A stretch of 64,000 bases of DNA from Poriferisodalis sp965231925 (GTDB taxonomy: Bacteria > Actinomycetota > Acidimicrobiia > Acidimicrobiales > Poriferisodalaceae): assembly GCA_965231925.1 (NCBI GenBank), contig OZ246894.1, positions 4,464,001 to 4,528,000 of the forward strand, given 5' to 3'. Numbering within the stretch: the first letter of the stretch is position 1; each line of letters opens with the position of its first letter. The translations under genes and the position numbers were made by a program. This document shows positions 27,087 through 35,748 of the stretch, piece after piece. A model generated the notes under the pieces. That model saw only the letters and a program-made list of their open reading frames with translations. It did no database searches and was not told where the DNA came from.

Positions 27087-27887
27087 CTACAGCGGCCCCG
27101 AAATGCCTCCGTCCTTTCTCACTCGCCAGAAGTGGATAGCCATGAAGATGACGATCACAAAGGGCAGCATTAAGACGTGCAGCACATACCAGCGCAATAA
27201 CGTCTCGGCTCCGATCTGTTGGCCGCCGAGCAGCACGAAACGCACTTGCTCCCCGAATACCGGCGTGAATCCCATCATGTTCGTGCCCACCGTGACCGCC
27301 CACAGCGCGAGCTGGTCCCACGGAAGCAGATAGCCGGTGAAGGCGAGCAGCAGCGTCAGCTGCAGCAACATCACGCCGACGACCCAGTTGAACTCTCTCG
27401 GTGCTTTGTAGGCGCCGTGATAGAAGACCCGAGCCATATGCAGGAAGACCGTGATCACCATGAGGTGCGCGGCCCATCGGTGCATGTTGCGCACGAGCAG
27501 GCCGAACGCCACCTGGGTGTGGAGGCTCTCGATGTCCGCCCATGCCGCAGTGTCGGTAGGGCGGTAGAAGAACATCAGGAAGATGCCGGTGATGGTCAGC
27601 AGGATGAACAGGAAGAAGCTGAGGCCGCCGAGGCACAGGGTGTAGCTGACCTTCACCGCGTGCCGCTTCACCTTCACCGGGTGAAGGTGGTACAGGACGC
27701 TGTTCATGATGACGTAGGACCGGTTCCGGGGGCTGTCGGTGTAGCCCTTGCGAAAGATCGACCCAGGACGGAAGACCGATGTCCAGAACTGACTGTCCTG
27801 CATCCAGTCGGCCGCCTGCTGCTGCGCGTTCTGCAAGCGCTGCGGCAGGGGCGGCTTGGATTTGGGGGACTCGAGAGTGTTCGCCAT
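27087..27887 (-). CDS. Cytochrome b N-terminal part (b6-like)
   Basis: 266 aa. Holds the two b-haems in a four-helix bundle: His pairs in RNMHRWAAHLMVITVFLHMAR and in ETLLRWYVLHVLMLPFVIV with AIHFWRVRKDGGISG at the end, the b6-style C-terminus. In most actinobacteria cytochrome b is one chain of 500 residues or more; here it is split as in b6f-type and some Firmicutes complexes. Confidence 0.92.
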   Translation of the reverse strand: MANTLESPKSKPPLPQRLQNAQQQAADWMQDSQFWTSVFRPGSIFRKGYTDSPRNRSYVIMNSVLYHLHPVKVKRHAVKVSYTLCLGGLSFFLFILLTITGIFLMFFYRPTDTAAWADIESLHTQVAFGLLVRNMHRWAAHLMVITVFLHMARVFYHGAYKAPREFNWVVGVMLLQLTLLLAFTGYLLPWDQLALWAVTVGTNMMGFTPVFGEQVRFVLLGGQQIGAETLLRWYVLHVLMLPFVIVIFMAIHFWRVRKDGGISGPL

Positions 27888-27950
27888 ATCTGTTCGATCT
27901 AGTTGGACCGTGTCCTTCGCTTTCGCAGCACTTCACGCATGGGGCCGGCG

Positions 27951-28367
27951 CTACAGGCGCATCCCGTAGGAGTAGCCGTGGGTGTGGGTCCGGCCGTGGA
28001 CGTCGCCCTCGGGCGGGGGATTGTTGCTGACCCGCCCGAGCGTGATTACGCCAGTGGGGCAGCGGTCGACGCACAGCGCACAGCGTGTGCAGACGTCGTC
28101 GTCGATGATGAAGATGGCGTTGTCGGTGGGATCCAGCCCCGGCAGTTCGACGCCGACGGCTTCATCGATCGCTTCGGTGGACACATACCAGATGCACTTC
28201 CACGGGCAGATGTCGACGCAGCCTTCACACTGAATGCACTCCGACTGGTCGATGTTGATGAACTGCTTCGGCTTGACCGCTGCATCGAGGTAGGAGGCGT
28301 CGACCTGCTGCAGGAGGTAATCGTCCCGGAATTTGGGCATCGGCGGATTTGCGTCGTTCGCAGCCAT
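27951..28367 (-). CDS. 2x[4Fe-4S] ferredoxin in the bc operon
   Basis: 138 aa. Two complete clusters: CIQCEGCVDICPWKC and CTRCALCVDRCP. The N-terminal 35 residues and the His/Gly-rich C-terminus (HGRTHTHGYSYG) are extra. Position between a membrane protein and cytochrome b suggests that it feeds or receives electrons at the menaquinol complex. This is inference; it is not a standard subunit. Confidence 0.85.
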   Translation of the reverse strand: MAANDANPPMPKFRDDYLLQQVDASYLDAAVKPKQFINIDQSECIQCEGCVDICPWKCIWYVSTEAIDEAVGVELPGLDPTDNAIFIIDDDVCTRCALCVDRCPTGVITLGRVSNNPPPEGDVHGRTHTHGYSYGMRL

Positions 28368-28371
28368 GTTC

Positions 28372-28806
28372 TCAGTTGCCTTTGACGAGAGGTCGGCCGT
28401 AATCAGATGTCGGCTCGGCGGCGGGCTGGGCCTTGTCGCGCCGTTGCCACCACATCACGAGCACGGGGAGCCCGATGAAGGCCGCGAGGTGCTCGATCAC
28501 GACCACTATGTCGCTGACCTTCTTCAAGTCGATGCGCATCGGCGGGAAGGTGATGGGCGATGTCATGAACTGGCCTTCGGTCACCAAGAAGCGCTCGACC
28601 GACCAGCCCCACTCGTTGTCGGTGAGGCGGATCCAGCGGTCGGGCACGATTCCGAACACCAGCAACAGCAGCATGAACACATAGGCCGCACCCATCATGG
28701 CCTCGCCCCACGTGGTGGGTCGGTCGGTCGGCCGGCGCTTGCCGTACCAGACCAGCCCCTGAACCATCAGCGCGGTGACGAGGATCGATGTGACGAGTGC
28801 AACCAC
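28372..28806 (-). CDS. Small membrane protein heading the respiratory operon
   Basis: 144 aa. Three predicted membrane helices (about 3-20, 37-54 and 103-122), with a hydrophilic loop between the second and third (RLTDNEWGWSVERF). No haem or FeS motif. It starts at GTG 28806, which overlaps AAGGAG. First gene of the 21.6-kb superoperon. Function unknown; an accessory subunit of the bc complex is plausible. Confidence 0.65.
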   Translation of the reverse strand: MVALVTSILVTALMVQGLVWYGKRRPTDRPTTWGEAMMGAAYVFMLLLLVFGIVPDRWIRLTDNEWGWSVERFLVTEGQFMTSPITFPPMRIDLKKVSDIVVVIEHLAAFIGLPVLVMWWQRRDKAQPAAEPTSDYGRPLVKGN

Positions 28807-29149
28807 TCCTTCGTTCCTCCCGAGTTCGAATGTCGGCGTTTCCGGGCTGCTGCGGACTGGCGATTTCGACGGTGCGTCGAGTGCGTCAGCCGCAGCAAGA
28901 CCGGGGCAAAGATTACCGGCGCCCCGGCTATGGCGCGTGATGTTCTAGCACGACATCGGGCGCCCGCCACCGTGTCGTCGCAATCGGCCCGCGCCAATGG
29001 GCGCGGTGAACGGACCCTCAACTGCTGCGCCATCGGAGCGACTGCATGGCAGACTTGCGCCTCGGTGCGCTCGGGCGCGTATCGTGCCCTGCGAACTTGG
29101 CCGTGCCGGCCGTGAAAGAACCCCTGGGGGCAACCCCGCGGAGGATCCC
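28807..29149. promoter_or_regulatory. Divergent promoter region of the respiratory genes
   Basis: A 343-base gap between the superoperon (minus) and the cytochrome c gene (plus). It must hold both promoters. A small inverted repeat (GGGGC ... GCCCC, about 28910-28925) and a GGCGCC-rich stretch to about 28965 are visible, but no clear consensus -10/-35. No gene is recognisable. Confidence 0.45.
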
Positions 29150-29920
29150 GTGACCGATGTTCCCGAGTACCTGCTAGAGCGCTCGCGACAGCGTCGCATC
29201 GCGCTGGGGGTGCTCGAAGAGAACGGCAGCGGCGACGGCGGCGCTGCGAGCGCGGCAGCACCCGCAGCCGGGGGGGCTCCCGCAGCAGGCCCCAGCCAGG
29301 CGGAGATGATCGCTGCCGCTCGCGAAGCGGCGCAGCTCGAAGCCGAACCCGAGGCGCCGCCCGATTCTTCATGGGTGCTCGCAGCCCGCAGGAGACATCA
29401 AATTCCGATCTGGGTGCTGCCCGTGCTGTTCTGCCTGCCGCTGTGGGCATTCGTGTACGTGAAGTTGACCGAACCGCCGCCTGAGCCCATTACCGCCATC
29501 AACGAAGGTGCGGCGACCTACGCGCTGCGCTGCGCGAGCTGCCATGTGGGTGATGGCTCCGGCAGCGACAGCAGCGGCGTGGGACGGCCGCTGTGGAACG
29601 GCGAAGTGCTGCTGACCTTCCCTGACCTGGACGACTCGTTCATCGAGTGGATCTCGGTCGGCTCCGAAGGCATCGGCCTCGGACAGGTCTACGGAGACCC
29701 GAACCGGCCAGGCGGTGCGCACATCACTGGCGAGACGGAGTCCAACATGCCGGCGTTCGGCGATGTGCTGAACGACCATCAGCTGTACTCGGTCGCGCGA
29801 TATGTCCGCGAGGTGATCGGCGGCGAGATGATCAGCGACGAGGTGGCCGCCGAGCGCGACGCCGAGTGGGAGCATCTGGGTGGCGGCGCTCTGTCCGGCG
29901 GGGGTGGCGGCGGCCACTAA
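29150..29920 (+). CDS. Membrane-anchored monohaem cytochrome c
   Basis: 256 aa from GTG 29150, with GGAGG eight bases upstream. N-terminal motif VPEYLLERSRQRR, an Ala/Gly-rich acidic linker, one membrane helix (about 90-108, IPIWVLPVLFCLPLWAFVYV) and a cytochrome c domain with RCASCHVG (about 130) and a Met ligand in ESNMPAFG. The C-terminus is Gly-rich and ends GGGGGGH. Likely electron carrier between the bc complex and an oxidase. Transcribed away from the superoperon. Confidence 0.85.
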   Translation: MTDVPEYLLERSRQRRIALGVLEENGSGDGGAASAAAPAAGGAPAAGPSQAEMIAAAREAAQLEAEPEAPPDSSWVLAARRRHQIPIWVLPVLFCLPLWAFVYVKLTEPPPEPITAINEGAATYALRCASCHVGDGSGSDSSGVGRPLWNGEVLLTFPDLDDSFIEWISVGSEGIGLGQVYGDPNRPGGAHITGETESNMPAFGDVLNDHQLYSVARYVREVIGGEMISDEVAAERDAEWEHLGGGALSGGGGGGH

Positions 29921-29943
29921 GAGGCTGAGCCGCGGGCGAAGCC

Positions 29944-31251
29944 GTGGCCCCGTCTGCGGGGATCTCCGATCGTGATCGCGACACCGTGACCCAGACACTC
30001 GCTTGCGACGTGCTCGTCATCGGTGGCGGCCCCGCGGGCAGCGCTGCCGCGTACTGGCTGGCGCGGGCGGGACGCGATGTGCTGCTCATCGAGCGCTCGA
30101 CGCACCCTCGAGAACGCGTGTGCGGCGACGCGCTCACACCGGTCGCCGTGAGCGAGCTCATCGATATGGGCTGTGACCCTGCCACCGCGCGCTGGCACCG
30201 GCACCACGGTCTGCGCATCACCGCCCACGGGCAAAGCCTCGAGGTGCCGTGGCCACAAGGCGAGCAATGGCCCGGCTATGGCGTGGTGGTACGGCGGCCG
30301 CGACTCGACGCGCTGACGTTCGCCCGCGCGCAGGCTGCGGGTGCGCGCGTGCTCACCGGCACAGAGGTCACGGCTCCGCTGATCACCGATGGCCACCTGC
30401 GCGGCTGCACTGCTGCGGACCGCAGCGAGGCACAACCGCGCGACGTGACGGCACGCGCTCGCTACGTCGTGATCGCCGACGGCCCGCGTTCGAGCTTTGG
30501 CCGGGCACTGGGGACCGTGCGCTCCCGGACCCACGCGCAGGGGTTGGCGATGCGCGCGTACTACCCAACGCCCCGCCACGACGAGCCCTGGATCGAGTCG
30601 GTCTTCGCTTTGGCTGACCGCTCGGGGAGCCAGCTGCCGGGTTACGGCTGGGTCTTTCCGGTCGGCGACGGCACGGCCAATGTGGGCGTCGGCCTGCTCA
30701 GCCATCACTACGGCAACGAAGCCATCTCGCTCGAGCGACTCTTCGAGCAGTGGGTCCGGCAGATTCCCGAGCGCTGGGAGATCGACCCTTCGGGACCCTC
30801 TACCGAACCGGCGAGCGGCCGGCTGCCGATGGGAGGATCGGTACGCCCACGCTCGGGTCCGAATTGGGTGGTGGTCGGCGATGCAGCGGGCAGTGTCAAC
30901 CCCTGGAACGGCGATGGCGTCGGCCCCGCGCTGGCAACCGGCCGACTGGCAGCCGAGGTCATCGGACAGGCGCTCGACAACGATGACGGTCTCGAGTTGC
31001 GGCGCTACGAGGCCGAGCTTGCCGCGCGCTGGCAGCAGTACCACCACCTCGGTCGGCTGACGACCCGCGCGCTCGGCCGCCCCGGCCTCATGCGACAGCT
31101 GACGCAGCTCGCGATTCGCTCCCCCCGCATGGGGAATCTGGCCATGCGGGTCTCGACCGATCTGATGCAGGCCAAGGCCGGCCCGCTTGGCCCCCGCGGC
31201 ATCTACCGAGCGGCCTCGGGAGTTGCACGGCTCTGGCGCGACCGCGCCTGA
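29944..31251 (+). CDS. Geranylgeranyl-reductase-family FAD oxidoreductase
   Basis: 435 aa from GTG 29944; GTG at 29986 (VTQTLACDVL) is an alternative that starts closer to the FAD motif. FAD-binding Rossmann motif DVLVIGGGPAGSAAAYWLAR, then ERVCGDALTP (the VCGDxL signature of the family) and GDAAGSVNPWNGDGVGPAL. Members saturate prenyl chains of menaquinone or lipids. Beside respiratory genes, reduction of a menaquinone side chain is a reasonable inference. Confidence 0.8.
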   Translation: MAPSAGISDRDRDTVTQTLACDVLVIGGGPAGSAAAYWLARAGRDVLLIERSTHPRERVCGDALTPVAVSELIDMGCDPATARWHRHHGLRITAHGQSLEVPWPQGEQWPGYGVVVRRPRLDALTFARAQAAGARVLTGTEVTAPLITDGHLRGCTAADRSEAQPRDVTARARYVVIADGPRSSFGRALGTVRSRTHAQGLAMRAYYPTPRHDEPWIESVFALADRSGSQLPGYGWVFPVGDGTANVGVGLLSHHYGNEAISLERLFEQWVRQIPERWEIDPSGPSTEPASGRLPMGGSVRPRSGPNWVVVGDAAGSVNPWNGDGVGPALATGRLAAEVIGQALDNDDGLELRRYEAELAARWQQYHHLGRLTTRALGRPGLMRQLTQLAIRSPRMGNLAMRVSTDLMQAKAGPLGPRGIYRAASGVARLWRDRA

Positions 31252-31273
31252 ACGCTGTTCACCACCAATATCG

Positions 31274-31295
31274 CCTTGGGGCCATCTCCCCAAGG
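31274..31295. terminator. Perfect hairpin before hicBA
   Basis: CCTTGGGG (31274-31281) pairs with CCCCAAGG (31288-31295) around a six-base loop. It lies 22 bases after the reductase gene and 42 before hicB, so it could end the upstream transcript or act as operator for the HicB DNA-binding function. Confidence 0.45.
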
Positions 31296-31337
31296 ACGCT
31301 AGGTTCAAGATCAGACGGCCAGCAGGGAGACGTAGAC

Positions 31338-31529
31338 GTGCGGACCACGAAGATCGTCTACTGGCAAGAGGATGAGCTGTGGCTCGGCTACCTCGAAGAA
31401 TTCCCTGACTACTGGACCCAAGGCACCACGTTGGAGGACCTTGAGGAGCACTTGCGCGATCTTCACGCGGACGTGACAAGCGGTGAGTTGCCCGGAGTGC
31501 GCCACGTCGCCGACCTCACGCTGGCGTGA
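31338..31529 (+). CDS. hicB: HicB-like antitoxin
   Basis: 63 aa from GTG 31338, with AGGGAG upstream. The short HicB fold is seen: IVYWQEDELWLGYLEEFPDYWTQG then TLEDLEEHLRDLHADV (each part of the partial RNase H-like fold). No separate DNA-binding domain, so this is the short form. It precedes the toxin gene, the reverse of the classic hicA-hicB order, with GTGA overlap. Confidence 0.8.
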   Translation: MRTTKIVYWQEDELWLGYLEEFPDYWTQGTTLEDLEEHLRDLHADVTSGELPGVRHVADLTLA

Positions 31530-31711
31530 AACGAGCAGAACTCGTCAGGAGAATCCGCGCGACGGGGTCAGTACTGGTTCGTCATGGCTCCAAGCACGAC
31601 TGGTATCGCAACCCCGATACTGGCGTGTACCAGGCGGTACCGCGCCACAACGAGATCAACGAACGGCTCGCCAGACGAATCATCAAGCAGCTGGGCGCAC
31701 CAAGCGATTGA
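31526..31711 (+). CDS. hicA: HicA-like mRNA interferase toxin
   Basis: 61 aa. Double-stranded-RNA-binding-like fold with LVRRIRATGSVLVRHGSKHD holding the catalytic His, then VPRHNEINERLARRIIKQLG. GTG at 31526 overlaps the hicB stop (GTGA). Cleaves mRNA when free of HicB. The gene is convergent with the helicase operon, with 11 bases between stops. Confidence 0.85.
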   Translation: MKRAELVRRIRATGSVLVRHGSKHDWYRNPDTGVYQAVPRHNEINERLARRIIKQLGAPSD

Positions 31712-31722
31712 TGCCTGAATCT

Positions 31723-34065
31723 TCAGGTAGCCGGGACACGGGTGGTCTCGAAGTGATCGCGGCCACCGTCAATGAGTGAGTGTGGCTTCTCGCTGCATAG
31801 GACGTAGAGCGCATCACGGGCCCGAGTCATGCCCACGAACAGCTTGGAGGCAGCCAGTGCTTCTGCATCGGCCCGTTCAGCGGGACTCGAGGCCCCTTTT
31901 GCTGTGAATGGCCACGCGCCGTGCGACACACCGAGCAGGAAGACCACCTTGAACTCAAGACCTTTCGCCCGGTCGAGTGTGCCGACCTTGATGTCGCCAC
32001 TCGTCGTGCCATCGAAGTCCTTCAGATTCACACACCCAAGGCCTGCCCGGTCCAGCACAGTTATGGCTGCGGCGACTTCGTCGTTCGTGACGGCAAACAC
32101 CCCAAAGTCGCCAATGCCGAGAGCGGAGCTAGTTGACGTCAACCGGGCGATCTCGTCGGCTACGTACCTGCGTTCGGTGACCCTGTCGGGTGCAATGACG
32201 AGCTGCGGCTGGACACCTAGCCGATCGGTTTCCCACGCTGCGTCATGGCGACGCGATGGCGTTTCCGCGTCATCGCCCTCATCGGGATCGGATATCACAT
32301 GGCCGCCCACGCAGGCCATCGCGGCTTCGATGATCTGGCGTGTGTTCCGATAGTTCCGTTCCAGAGTCACGCTTCGGCCGCGGATATCTACGCCAGCTGA
32401 TCCCAGTGTGTAACCCCCTGGGTAAATCCGCTGCGCCGCGTCGCCCACGACCAGCAACGAGTTCGGTCCCAATGAGAAGTGTGTTGGCCCACCATCTCCC
32501 GAGAGATTCCGACGAGCGACAAGAGCACTCAATAGTTCAAGGCCAACTTGTGTCAGGTCTTGCGACTCGTCCACGACTACGGACCGGTAGCGGGGTTCAG
32601 GCAGCGTACGCGCGTAGTCGCGGGCTCGGCGAACCTGATCATCAAAGTGCTCGAGACCCTTTTCGTTCATGAGATCGCGACATCGTTCGTAGAGTTCCCA
32701 CGTCTGTTCCCGCACTTGCCGCCGAAAGGGAACTTGACGTCCGATCCGCTCGAGAGCGAGATAACTATTCAGATCGTCGATGCCACGTCCGACGATGACC
32801 TTCCACAGCTCGTCCTGTAGGTAGGTATCGGTGCACTTGAGCGCATGCAATGGCGTTCCAAGCCTGACGATGTCCTTCTTCGCCTTGGCGAACTGGTTCT
32901 CGATCTGCCTGAGATTGATGCTGCCTTGTTCCCCTGTCTCGATGCACAGGCGGTTCGCGAGTTCGTGGACATTCACGAACTCAACGACGCCTTCGACATG
33001 TTTCGGCAGGCGTCGGTACAGCGCTTCAAGGACAGCCGGAAGCGTCCTGATGAAGGTCGTGAACAGGATCGGCAGTGGCTCTCTGTCGAACATCGCCTCT
33101 TGCGGTGGTCGCTTGGCTAGCCACGCGGCCCGATGCAGTGCGACGGTGGTCTTCCCGGTGCCGGCCGAGCCCTTCACCCGAGCCGGGCCGTTGAAGTCGC
33201 GCTCGACGAACTCCCGCTGCGCCGGATGCAGGAAGACCATCCAGTCCTCGATGGGTGCCGCGATGAGCTGGCGCAGCTCTTCGGAGTTGAGCTCCACCGA
33301 CAACGCTGCTGCCGCGCCATTCTCGGTGATCTCCTTGGCGAACCGTTCAATGGCGGCGGCCTCGGCGACAGTTAGCTGCGCCTCGCGCCATTCGTCCGGC
33401 GAGAGTTCTGAAAACTCCAGGAGCAAGTCGAGCAGGTCGGCACGAAGCGACGCTCTGGCGTCGCCAGGCCAACCTTCCAAGAGCACATCCTCTGCATCGA
33501 GATCCGTCGCCTTGACTAGGGCGTTCAATTGCTGGTCGTTGACGTCGTTCAGCTCCCAAGTGTCCAACACCTCGAGCAAGTCGGTAGGCGTCCACATCCA
33601 CAGCAAGGCTCGAGGCGGTTCCTCTCCGGGCGCTCGACCGCCATTTCGCCGTGGCGGTTCGGGCAGCTGAGGCCTGCTGTGCCGTTCCCTCGACGGTTGG
33701 GTCTCTTGCGGCGAAGCGATCTCAGCCGGTGCGCTCGGCGCGATGACGGGATGAGGAGTGTTGATGCGCGACGCACGGCGATAGGTCGCGTCATGGTGTC
33801 CGGCATGCACCAGTTCGGCGACCGAGCCGCTGAGCCGCAGCAGGATCCGCAATTCTTTGGATGCTCGTGCTGACCAAACCGCGCCCGCGGCACTGCTGTT
33901 GTTCAGCTTCTTTAGGTTGAGTCCCGAAGACTTGGGTGAGAGCTGGAGGGACTGCACTGCATTCCAGACATGCTCCTGCTCAGCCTTGGTGAGCTCGCGG
34001 ACCGATGGCAGGAACTCCTCGGCGAATCGCACGCTCAGCGAATTGTGGGCGGAAACCGGTGTCAC
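31723..34065 (-). CDS. UvrD/Rep-type helicase with RelE/ParE-like N-terminal domain
   Basis: 780 aa. Residues about 8-100 resemble a RelE/ParE toxin fold (FAEEFLPSVREL, VWSARASKELRILLRL, LVHAGHHDATYRRAS). A proline/arginine-rich linker follows, then a helical region and a superfamily 1 helicase core: Walker A GSAGTGKT (299-306), Walker B VVVDESQD, motif III LLVVGDAAQRIYPGGY, LERNYRNTRQI, and the C-terminal LDRAKGLEFKVVF and VGMTRARDALYVL motifs. GTG at 34065 overlaps the stop of the second helicase gene, so the two form an operon. Lower GC than the flanks suggests transfer. A defence or repair role is possible. Confidence 0.85.
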   Translation of the reverse strand: MTPVSAHNSLSVRFAEEFLPSVRELTKAEQEHVWNAVQSLQLSPKSSGLNLKKLNNSSAAGAVWSARASKELRILLRLSGSVAELVHAGHHDATYRRASRINTPHPVIAPSAPAEIASPQETQPSRERHSRPQLPEPPRRNGGRAPGEEPPRALLWMWTPTDLLEVLDTWELNDVNDQQLNALVKATDLDAEDVLLEGWPGDARASLRADLLDLLLEFSELSPDEWREAQLTVAEAAAIERFAKEITENGAAAALSVELNSEELRQLIAAPIEDWMVFLHPAQREFVERDFNGPARVKGSAGTGKTTVALHRAAWLAKRPPQEAMFDREPLPILFTTFIRTLPAVLEALYRRLPKHVEGVVEFVNVHELANRLCIETGEQGSINLRQIENQFAKAKKDIVRLGTPLHALKCTDTYLQDELWKVIVGRGIDDLNSYLALERIGRQVPFRRQVREQTWELYERCRDLMNEKGLEHFDDQVRRARDYARTLPEPRYRSVVVDESQDLTQVGLELLSALVARRNLSGDGGPTHFSLGPNSLLVVGDAAQRIYPGGYTLGSAGVDIRGRSVTLERNYRNTRQIIEAAMACVGGHVISDPDEGDDAETPSRRHDAAWETDRLGVQPQLVIAPDRVTERRYVADEIARLTSTSSALGIGDFGVFAVTNDEVAAAITVLDRAGLGCVNLKDFDGTTSGDIKVGTLDRAKGLEFKVVFLLGVSHGAWPFTAKGASSPAERADAEALAASKLFVGMTRARDALYVLCSEKPHSLIDGGRDHFETTRVPAT

Positions 34066-35748
34066 AGCTTCGAACCCGAGATCATTTCGGCGTCCCAGTC
34101 GTCGAGGTCATTTGTCGCTGACGACCAGATCAGGTCGCTGGCCGCGTCGAAGATCTTGATGACGACGCGTCCATCGTTCCACGGCGCATCGCGGATCCAG
34201 TCACGCGTCACTTCTTCGCGGCGCATCGCTTTCAGCCAATGCCTGTCGTTCCCAACAGCCGCACCCATGAATGTGAAGCCGTCGGCCTTCAGAGTCTTCC
34301 GGACGTCGTATGAATTAAAGACTCGGACGTCACACAGCTCGGGCCCATCGTGCGGCATCGGGTCCAAGCTGTGCCAATCCATGTGCTGGACCACGGGACT
34401 TCCAACGAGGTCGGTCAGGAAGGGGCTGCTCATGGTGCCTTGTGTGCAGATGTACAGGTTCTTCTTGGCGCGGGTGAGTGCCACGTAGAAGAGCCTGCGC
34501 TCGTCCTGCTCGATCGTGTCGAGCGTGTCGCCGAAAATACGACCGAACATCCAATTGGGGTGAACAAGCGGGTAGTGGCTTGCTACGGCGTCCAAGATGA
34601 TGACGGTGTCCTGCTCGAGTCCCTTGTACCCGTGCGCAGTACTAATGGTGACACGCTCTTGGAGATCTCTCGGGAGAGTTTCGCGGAGGGCTTTCAATGC
34701 GTCGCTCAATTTGCCACCCGGAATGACGTCCGGGTAGTGAGTCCGATTCAGTAAGACGACTGAGCCCTGCTGCGCCGCGAAGTACGTCAGTCGGCCAATT
34801 GCAATCTCGAATCCCTCGCTGGTCATCGCGAAACCAGCGTCTTGGCGGCTCTGTCGCTCGGTTGGAAGCGGTCTGAATTTCTCCAGATCACACACGTAGA
34901 CGCGGCCCTCATCTGCATGCACCGATCGCGCCTTGGTATCTTCCCTACCGAGCAAGAGATTGCTGGCCTCGACGATGCGACGAGCTGATCGATAGTTGCG
35001 GGAGATGGTCCTTGACATCGCAGGCGAGAAGAGAGACTCGAAATTCCTGAAGTACTGGAGATCTGAACCGGCGAAACCATTAATCGCCTGCCAGTCATCC
35101 CCGACGCTGAAAACCTCCAGCTTCGGGTTGTAGCGTCGCATCGCCTGCGTCAGGTTGTAGAACGACCTGGAGAAGTCTTGGTACTCGTCTATATGGAGGT
35201 AGCGAAGATCCAAGACGGAACCAGGCTTGCCCTTGCGCGTGAAGTGCAGCTTGCCTTCGTTGACCGCGTTCGAAGCCTCGAGCATGAGGCCGTTGAAGTC
35301 TTCGCGCCGGTCCAGTTCCAATCGGTCCAGGTAATCGCTGTACACGGCGGAGCCAATTCGGTAGAACTCCAGCTCTGAGCGCGATGCTCCGGATAGCGCC
35401 TCGTGCCGGATGATTTCCATGTCCAAGTCGCGCGGAGACCAGTTGCGCTGTCGGCAGCGCCCGACGAACTGCTCCACGGCTCTGCTGAATTCGCCGACCG
35501 CGCGGTCTTTGATCTTCTGCCACAGTTCGTCGCGGGGGACGGGCCTCGGTGACTCGCCGTACTCCGTCAGCCTCATGCACAGGTAAGAGACGAACCCGGC
35601 CGCACCAAGACCCAGCAGTTCTTCCTGCGTGATTTCGAGGAGCCTGCGCTTGACGATCCCCCGCTCGATCGAGTCGCGGAGCAGCGTCCACTCGTCGTCA
35701 GCCCGTGATCGCTTGTTGGTCTCATCGATGTGCCGGATGTAGATGGAG
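34062..35748 (-). pseudogene. UvrD-type helicase, C-terminal part, separated by IS30 insertion
   Basis: Downstream piece of a helicase gene cut by an IS30-family element at 35749-36804. The frame is open from the IS edge: it reads SIYIRHIDETNKRSRADDEW, long before the internal ATG at 35576. It holds Walker B LRYLHIDEYQDFS, VFSVGDDWQAINGFAGSD, ISRNYRSARRI, STAHGYKGLEQDTVI and ALTRAKKNLYICT. Walker A lies in the other piece. Removing the IS and one GAG copy restores one frame of 991 codons, so the break is recent. The stop overlaps the start of the RelE-UvrD gene (GTGA). Confidence 0.9.

Noticed and set aside
30000..31479. Long open frame on the minus strand opposite the FAD reductase gene
   Set aside because: It is the antisense shadow of a gene with clear FAD motifs; translation is Arg/Pro-rich without motifs.
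34062..35576. A complete 504-aa helicase starting at ATG 35576
   Set aside because: It lacks Walker A, and the frame is open without a stop back to the IS30 edge; it is the C-terminal part of the split gene.
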